DNA of 40,325 nt from an uncultured Pelagibacteraceae bacterium (GTDB lineage Bacteria > Pseudomonadota > Alphaproteobacteria > Pelagibacterales > Pelagibacteraceae), in the NCBI GenBank assembly GCA_902531765.1, contig CACAFC010000010.1:1-40325 (forward strand), written 5' to 3'. Each line of letters opens with the position of its first letter. Positions within the stretch are counted from its first letter, which is position 1. The notes under the pieces are model-generated. The model made no database searches and was not told the origin of the DNA. It saw nothing but the letters and a program-made list of their open reading frames with translations. Below, one piece after another: positions 33,524 to 40,325 of the stretch. The position numbers and the translations under genes were made by a program.

Positions 33524-34753
33524 TACTTGTTACTTGATATTTGTAGGAAATTAGCTGTCCAAGTCCGACAGGTCCTCTTGGTGGAAGAACATTTGTCGAA
33601 ATTCCAACCTCACCACCAAATCCAAATTCACCACCATCTGCAAATTGCGTAGATGTATTGTGCATCGCTATTGAACTTTTAACTCCCATTAAAAATTTTT
33701 TAGCAGTTTTTTTGTTTTTAGTAATAATACAATCAGTATGCATAGTTCCATATTTATTAATATGAGAAATAGCCTCTCGTAAGTTTTTGACTGATTTTAC
33801 AGAAACGCTTGCAGATAAATATTCTTTTGACCAGTCTTTGATTGATGCTTTTTTGATTTTACCTTTATAAATTTTTCGTATTTTATTATCACCAATAATT
33901 TGACAACCTTTTTGCTCTAATATTTTTAATATATGAGCTCCAAACTTTTTGATTATACGCTCATTAAGTAAAATTGTTTCAGTTGCTCCACAAATCGCTG
34001 TATTTCTTAATTTTGCATTTACAATTATTTTGGTAGCAATTTTCGGATCCGCATCTTTATCTACATATGAATGACAAACACCTTCTAAGTGACCAATAGT
34101 TGGAATTTTAGAAATGCTTTGTACTTTTTTAACTAAATTTCTACCCCCTCTTGGTATGATTACATCAATAAAATTAGTCATTTTAGTGAGTAAAAAATCT
34201 ACCACTTTTCTATTCTTTATATCGATGAATTGAACAAAGTTTTGATTAACTTTATTAATCTTTAAAGCTTTTCTAAATAAATTTGATAAAATTTTATTAG
34301 AATAAAAGGCCTCAGAACCACCTTTCAAAATAACTGGATTTCCAGATTTAAAACATAATGATGCTACATCCGAGGTTACATTTGGTCTACTTTCATAAAT
34401 TACACCTATTACTCCTATCGGAATTGATATTTTTGAAAATACAAGTCCATTAGGTCTTTTCCATTTTTCAATAACATTATGAACTGGATCCTTTAACTTA
34501 ATTATTTTTTGGATTGAATAAATAATACCCAAGATTTTTTTTTCATTTAAAATAAGTCGATTTATTAAATTATCTCTAAGCTTAATTTTGATAGCCCGAT
34601 CTACATCTTTTTTATTTTCTCTAAGAATTAAGTGCTTATTTTTTTTTATCATTTTAAGATAATCACTTAAAACTTTATTTTTTTTATAAGTATTTATTGG
34701 TTGAGCAAACGCTTGTTTTGATCTTTCTCCAATATTAATTAATATCTTTCTCA

Positions 34754-34754
<1 letters not shown>
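33504..34754 (-). CDS. proA: Gamma-glutamyl phosphate reductase
   Basis: ProA reduces glutamyl-5-phosphate to glutamate semialdehyde with NADPH in proline synthesis. The 416-residue length matches E. coli ProA (417). Motifs include PIGVIGVIYESRPNVTSD, GNPVILKGGSEA, VIIPRGGRNLV and the catalytic Cys255 in RNTAICGATE. The C-terminal FGFGGEVGIST is characteristic. Its start shares one base with the proB stop, so the two pathway enzymes are translationally coupled. Confidence 0.97.
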
Positions 34755-36857
<2,103 letters not shown>

Positions 36858-36860
36858 CTA

Positions 36861-37115
36861 TTAATTGGGTTTTACTGAAACAAAAGTTCTATCTGACTTT
36901 GTTTTCTTAAAAACTACTTTACCTTTTATTACTGAAAAAATTGAGTGATCTTTACCCATTCCCACATTTTCTCCAGGAAATATTTTTGTACCCCTTTGTC
37001 TTACAATAATGTTTCCAGGAATAACAGATTGTCCGCCGTACTTTTTGACACCAAGTCTTCGCCCAGCACTATCACGCCCATTTCTAGAGGATCCGCCTGC
37101 TTTTTTTGTTGCCAT
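36861..37115 (-). CDS. rpmA: 50S ribosomal protein L27
   Basis: L27 reaches the peptidyl-transferase centre with its N-terminus. The 84-residue protein is full length and has [30 protein letters not shown] and [19 protein letters not shown]. There is no N-terminal extension of the kind cleaved in Firmicutes. It starts 13 bases after rplU. Confidence 0.98.
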   Translation of the reverse strand: MATKKAGGSSRNGRDSAGRRLGVKKYGGQSVIPGNIIVRQRGTKIFPGENVGMGKDHSIFSVIKGKVVFKKTKSDRTFVSVKPN

Positions 37116-37128
37116 AGTTAATTCCTAA

Positions 37129-37527
37129 TTATTTACTAGCCTCTTTTTTTGTTTCTGTCTTTTTTGTTACCTTAGAAACTTTTTCAGCTTCTGAGAGAAT
37201 TTTACCATCTTTTGAAAAAATTTTATTTATTCTAATCATTGAATATTCCTGTCTATGCCCATTTTTTCTTCTTGAGTTATGTCTTCTTCTTTTTTTAAAA
37301 ATTAATACAGTCCTATTTTTGCTATTTTTAATTAAGTCAGCTTCAACTTTTGCACCATTTACCATTGGGGCTCCAACTTCTATTTTACTGTCATCTCCGT
37401 AAGCTAAAATTTCATTAAATTCTATTTTTGAATTAGCTTTAACATCTGTTAATTTCTCAATTTTCAAAATCTCTCCAGATTTGACTTTGTATTGTTTACC
37501 GCCTGTTTTTATGACTGCGAATGACAT
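37129..37527 (-). CDS. rplU: 50S ribosomal protein L21
   Basis: L21 binds 23S rRNA. The 132-residue protein starts MSFAVIKTGGKQYKV and has KFKKRRRHNSRRKNGHRQ-like FKKRRRHNSRRKNGHRQEY, the family signature. About 25-30 Lys/Thr/Glu-rich residues extend beyond the usual ~103-residue core (KVTKKTETKKEASK), echoing the tail on L19 in this window. It is the first gene of the minus-strand operon, directly behind a clear promoter. Confidence 0.97.
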   Translation of the reverse strand: MSFAVIKTGGKQYKVKSGEILKIEKLTDVKANSKIEFNEILAYGDDSKIEVGAPMVNGAKVEADLIKNSKNRTVLIFKKRRRHNSRRKNGHRQEYSMIRINKIFSKDGKILSEAEKVSKVTKKTETKKEASK

Positions 37528-37553
37528 ATAAATACTCTAAATTTTGTTAAGGC

Positions 37554-37581
37554 AATATAGTCTGAGCAAGCCTATAGTCAA
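37554..37581 (-). promoter_or_regulatory. Sigma-70-type promoter of the rplU operon
   Basis: On the minus strand TTGACT (37581-37576) is followed after 16 bases by TATATT (37559-37554). It lies in the 64-base gap between the gloB stop and the rplU start and would begin transcription near 37547, about 20 bases before the rplU ATG. Position and match are good for the promoter driving rplU through rppH. Confidence 0.7.
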
Positions 37582-37591
37582 GTTTTATAAA

Positions 37592-38311
37592 TCAAAAATT
37601 GTCCTTTAAATCTCTTAATTTTGAAAAACTTTCAACATCTTTAGCTTTAAGAAATATATTGCATTCCATTTCATCAGATAAAATTGATGGAATGGTGGGA
37701 TGGCCATTTTTTATTTTTTCTTTAATTTCTTCAATTTTACTTTTCAAATTTGAATTATCAGGATCGTTTGACTCACAAAATTTTGAATTTTGTAATGTAT
37801 ATTCATGGCCGCAATATATCTGAGTATCTTTTGGAAGTTCTTTTATTTTTTTCAATGAATTGAACATCTGTTCATAAGTTCCTTCAAAAATTCTACCACA
37901 TCCTAAAGAAAATAAGGTATCCCCAGTAAAAATTTTTTTTTCCAAAAAAAAATGAAAGGCAATATGCCCACTTGTATGACCTGGAATGTGATAAATTTTC
38001 GCCTCAAAATTTTCGCCTTTCCATTTTTGATTATCTTCCACAAGTACATCAATTTCTGGAATACGATCTTTATCTTCTTTAAATCCAACTATTTTAGAAT
38101 TATATCTCTTCTTTAATTCTAAGTTGCCACCTACATGATCATAATGATGATGAGTATTAAGAATATATTTTAACTCAATATTATTACTTTCAACATATTT
38201 TATAATTGGAGCTGCCTCACCAGGGTCAACAACACATCCAATACCTTTAGTGTCATCGATTAACAGGTAACTATAATTGTCATGTAAACACCTAATTATT
38301 TCAATTCTCAT
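37592..38311 (-). CDS. gloB: Hydroxyacylglutathione hydrolase (glyoxalase II)
   Basis: GloB hydrolyses S-lactoylglutathione to lactate and glutathione in methylglyoxal detoxification. The 239-residue metallo-beta-lactamase-fold protein has the metal motif THHHYDH at 53-59, HIPGHTSGHIAFHF, FTGDTLFSLGCGRIFEG (the glyoxalase II signature) and CGHEYT. It follows metW by one base, so it shares the metX transcript. Confidence 0.94.
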   Translation of the reverse strand: MRIEIIRCLHDNYSYLLIDDTKGIGCVVDPGEAAPIIKYVESNNIELKYILNTHHHYDHVGGNLELKKRYNSKIVGFKEDKDRIPEIDVLVEDNQKWKGENFEAKIYHIPGHTSGHIAFHFFLEKKIFTGDTLFSLGCGRIFEGTYEQMFNSLKKIKELPKDTQIYCGHEYTLQNSKFCESNDPDNSNLKSKIEEIKEKIKNGHPTIPSILSDEMECNIFLKAKDVESFSKLRDLKDNF

Positions 38312-38312
38312 C

Positions 38313-38909
38313 TTATTTTTCTATTAAGAATATACCTAATTCTGCAAATAAATTTTTATAAAATAAATTAGAATTATTAATATTTGATATATTTTTATTT
38401 GTCAGAGCTAAAGATTTAAAGATTTTAAAGTTTATAATTTTTGAAAATTTAACAAAATCTTTGATTGTACACATATGAATATTTGGGGTGTTATACCAAT
38501 CATTTGGTAATGACTCTGTGATTGGCATTGTTCCTTTGATAAGCAAATTTAATCTTACTTTCCAATGACCAAAATTTGGAATTGTTATGATTGCTTTTTT
38601 TCCAACTCTTAAAAGTTCTTTTATAACAATCTCAGGATTTACGAAAGCTTGTAAAGTTTGACCTAGGACAACATAATCAAAAGAATCATTTGGAAATTGT
38701 TTTAAATCTAATTCCGCGTTTCCTTCAATTACAGTAAGTCCTTTTGATACACAGGTTTGAACTTTATCCTTTGAAATCTCAATTCCTCTCGCATCAACAT
38801 TTTTATTTTTTTTTAATGACTCCATTAATGTTCCATCATCGCAACCAACATCTAAAACTCTTGTTTTTTCTTCTATTAAATCGACTATTATTTTATATTC
38901 TGTCTTCAC
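38313..38909 (-). CDS. metW: Methionine biosynthesis protein MetW
   Basis: MetW is a methyltransferase-fold protein that works with MetX in homoserine acylation in many proteobacteria. The 198-residue protein has the SAM-binding-like motif RVLDVGCDDGTLMESL (residues ~17-32), YVVLGQTLQA, and ITIPNFGHWKVRLNLL, followed by MPITESLPNDWYNTPNIHMCT, characteristic of MetW. It follows metX after two bases, the standard metXW pair. Confidence 0.95.
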   Translation of the reverse strand: MKTEYKIIVDLIEEKTRVLDVGCDDGTLMESLKKNKNVDARGIEISKDKVQTCVSKGLTVIEGNAELDLKQFPNDSFDYVVLGQTLQAFVNPEIVIKELLRVGKKAIITIPNFGHWKVRLNLLIKGTMPITESLPNDWYNTPNIHMCTIKDFVKFSKIINFKIFKSLALTNKNISNINNSNLFYKNLFAELGIFLIEK

Positions 38910-38911
38910 TA

Positions 38912-40030
38912 TTATCTCTCTGAGTAAGATTTATCTAAAAAATTTTTAAGGGTTTTTAAAAAGTCTGGAACATCTAATAAAAAAGAATCATGACCTTTGT
39001 CAGATTTTATTTCAACAAATCCAACATCAGCACCAATTGCATTAAGTGCGATAACTATATCTTTATTTTCTTGGGTTGGATAAAGCCAGTCTGAGGTAAA
39101 AGATATTACAAAAAACTTAGCCTTAGTTTTTTTAAATGCATTAGATAAATTACCATCAAATTGTTTAACTAGATCGAAATAATCCATTGCTCTTGTTATA
39201 TAAAGATAACTATTAGCATCAAATCGATCTACAAAAACCGATCCTTGATATCTTAGATAACTCTCTATTTGAAAATCTGCATCAAATCCAAATTTAAGAG
39301 CATCTCTTTCTTGAAGTTTTCTTCCAAATTTTTCTTGTAAACCTTTTTTAGACAAATAAGTTATATGTGCAGCCATTCTCGCTACTGATAACCCTTTATC
39401 GGGAAGAGTATTATTAGATAAATATTTTCCGTCTGACCAGTTATGATCTGATGCTATCGCTTGTCTACCCAATTCATTAAAAGCAATATTTTGAGCAGAA
39501 TGATTAGAGGTACATGCGATTGGTACTACTGTACTAGCTTTATCTGGATAATTACTAATAAATTGTAAAACTTGCATTCCTCCCATCGATCCACCAACAA
39601 CTGAAAAAAGTTTTTTGATTTTAAAATGATCTAATAAATTTACTTGTGCATTCACCATGTCATTAATAGTAATTACAGGAAAATCTGTGCCGTAAATCTT
39701 ATTTGTATCGGGATTTTTGTGGCTTGGACCATATGATCCCATACAACCACCTATAACATTTGCACAAATAACAAAATATTTATTTGTATCTATTGATTTG
39801 TTGGGACCCACTGCATAAGACCACCAACCATCTTTTTTTGTGATAGGATTAATTCCCGTAACAAATTGATCACCGGTAAGTGCATGAAAAACAAGAATCG
39901 CATTATCTTTATTTTTATTAAGTGAACCATAAGTTTCATAGGCTAGTGGATAATTATTAATAGTTTTACCACAATCAAGATTTAATGGTTTTTTAATAAT
40001 AAGTGTTTTTATATTCTCTTTAATATTCAT
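38912..40030 (-). CDS. metX: Homoserine O-acyltransferase MetX
   Basis: MetX acylates homoserine with acetyl-CoA or succinyl-CoA, the committed step to methionine. The 372-residue alpha/beta-hydrolase-fold protein has the nucleophile Ser148 in VGGSMGGMQ, ICANVIGGCMGSYGPS, and the C-terminal acid/His region SDWLYP and KGHDSFLLD. The family is usually called acetyltransferase, but the acyl donor cannot be read from sequence alone. The start is the ATG at 40030, downstream of a SAM-II aptamer, so expression should respond to SAM. Confidence 0.95.
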   Translation of the reverse strand: MNIKENIKTLIIKKPLNLDCGKTINNYPLAYETYGSLNKNKDNAILVFHALTGDQFVTGINPITKKDGWWSYAVGPNKSIDTNKYFVICANVIGGCMGSYGPSHKNPDTNKIYGTDFPVITINDMVNAQVNLLDHFKIKKLFSVVGGSMGGMQVLQFISNYPDKASTVVPIACTSNHSAQNIAFNELGRQAIASDHNWSDGKYLSNNTLPDKGLSVARMAAHITYLSKKGLQEKFGRKLQERDALKFGFDADFQIESYLRYQGSVFVDRFDANSYLYITRAMDYFDLVKQFDGNLSNAFKKTKAKFFVISFTSDWLYPTQENKDIVIALNAIGADVGFVEIKSDKGHDSFLLDVPDFLKTLKNFLDKSYSER

Positions 40031-40066
40031 AATTTTTAATGCTAATTAATGAATTGTGAGAAAAAA

Positions 40067-40120
40067 AACTTTTTTAGCGGTTTTTTTAAAGCGCTCGCAA
40101 TTCAGGTAAATCAGCGCATA
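40067..40120 (-). promoter_or_regulatory. SAM-II riboswitch (SAM-alpha) upstream of metX
   Basis: Read on the minus strand, this stretch has the conserved SAM-II words in order. GCGCT starts the P1 helix (40117-40113), followed by TGATTTA, TTGCGAGCGC with AGCGC closing P1 (40095-40091), an A-rich linker, and CCGCTAAAAAAG (40080-40069) for the pseudoknot strand. SAM-II aptamers fold as an H-type pseudoknot on SAM and normally turn off metX-type genes in alphaproteobacteria. A run of eight U (40068-40061) follows at once, then about 30 bases to the metX ATG. No clear Shine-Dalgarno sequence is visible, so the expression platform is uncertain. Confidence 0.87.
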
Positions 40121-40123
40121 AAT

Positions 40124-40152
40124 TTTGTACAAGATGTTATTTAGTATGTCAA
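40124..40152 (-). promoter_or_regulatory. Sigma-70-type promoter of metX-metW-gloB
   Basis: On the minus strand TTGACA (40152-40147) is followed after exactly 17 bases by TACAAA (40129-40124). Transcription would begin at about 40118, right at the first base pair of the SAM-II P1 helix. The agreement between predicted start and aptamer start supports both calls. Confidence 0.75.
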
Positions 40153-40224
40153 TTTTTAAAATATTTGAACTAATACTATATGAAAAGTTGTTATTTTATT
40201 TATAAAGAGGCTAAAATTTAAAAG

Positions 40225-40325
40225 ATGACAACTGTAAAATTTAAAAAATTCGATATTCAGGCTTATCAACCTGGTAAATCAACTGTCAAGAGACTAAAGA
40301 ACATAATCAAACTTTCAGCGAATGA
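40225..40325 (+). CDS. hisC: Histidinol-phosphate aminotransferase, 3' part outside window
   Basis: Only the first 33 codons plus two bases are present. The translation MTTVKFKKFDIQAYQPGKS, then IKLSANE, matches the HisC N-terminus, where a Y-x-PGK segment precedes the substrate-binding L-SANENP. HisC transfers an amino group to imidazole acetol phosphate in histidine synthesis; related enzymes act on aromatic amino acids. It is divergent from metX. An AAGAGG lies about 15 bases upstream of the ATG, rather far for a ribosome-binding site. I see no convincing promoter for it in the shared gap. Confidence 0.85.
   Translation, partial: MTTVKFKKFDIQAYQPGKSTVKRLKNIIKLSAN

Noticed and set aside
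40153-40224. Promoter for hisC using TTGAAC at 40165-40170 or TACTAT at 40174-40179
   Set aside because: Neither has a partner box at 16-18 bases, and the region is so AT-rich that single-box matches mean little.

Overview
This 40.3-kb window is a dense, AT-rich stretch (roughly 30% GC by eye) of a streamlined alphaproteobacterial chromosome. It almost certainly comes from the SAR11 clade (Candidatus Pelagibacter or a close relative). The evidence is gene order (trmD-rplS-leuCDB, mdh-sucCDAB-lpd, priA-atpHAGDC, rplU-rpmA-obgE-proBA), very short or negative spacing between genes, a complete DMSP-demethylation gene set whose dmdA has the 369-residue length known for Pelagibacter, and a SAM-II riboswitch in front of metX. 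I see no mobile element, CRISPR array, tRNA or rRNA. No stretch without a gene exceeds 300 bp. The two largest gaps are metX/hisC (194 bp, holding a promoter and a riboswitch) and priA/atpH (108 bp).

Layout. 1-4382 (+): the 3' part of trmD, then rplS and leuC-leuD-leuB. 4409-9680 (+): a DMSP-demethylation cluster, dmdC - dmdB - unassigned alpha/beta hydrolase - dmdA. 9696-24136 (+): asd, then a central-metabolism block with sdhCDAB (complex II), mmsA, mdh, sucCD, sucAB and lpd. 24159-31008 (+): priA and the F1 ATP synthase genes atpHAGDC. 30991-37527 (-): a nine-gene operon, rplU, rpmA, obgE, proB, proA, nadD, rsfS, ctpA and rppH in transcription order, behind a good sigma-70-type promoter. 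37592-40030 (-): metX, metW and gloB behind a promoter and SAM-II aptamer. 40225-40325 (+): the start of hisC, running off the window.

How the genes work together. DmdA, DmdB and DmdC take DMSP to methylthioacryloyl-CoA. The carbon from DMSP and from branched-chain or acrylate-type substrates can enter the TCA cycle encoded next door, with MmsA making acetyl- or propionyl-CoA from semialdehydes. The TCA cycle feeds succinate dehydrogenase, and the F1 ATPase genes follow. Asd makes aspartate semialdehyde, the precursor of homoserine, which MetX acylates. The acylhomoserine can accept sulfide or the methanethiol ultimately released from DMSP. The SAM-II riboswitch ties that step to the methionine/SAM level.

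Most of the window is recognisable core metabolism. The points most worth following are the unassigned alpha/beta hydrolase inside the dmd cluster, the absence of a dmdD hydratase there, the SAM-II element followed by a U-tract, and a perfect inverted repeat covering the priA start codon.
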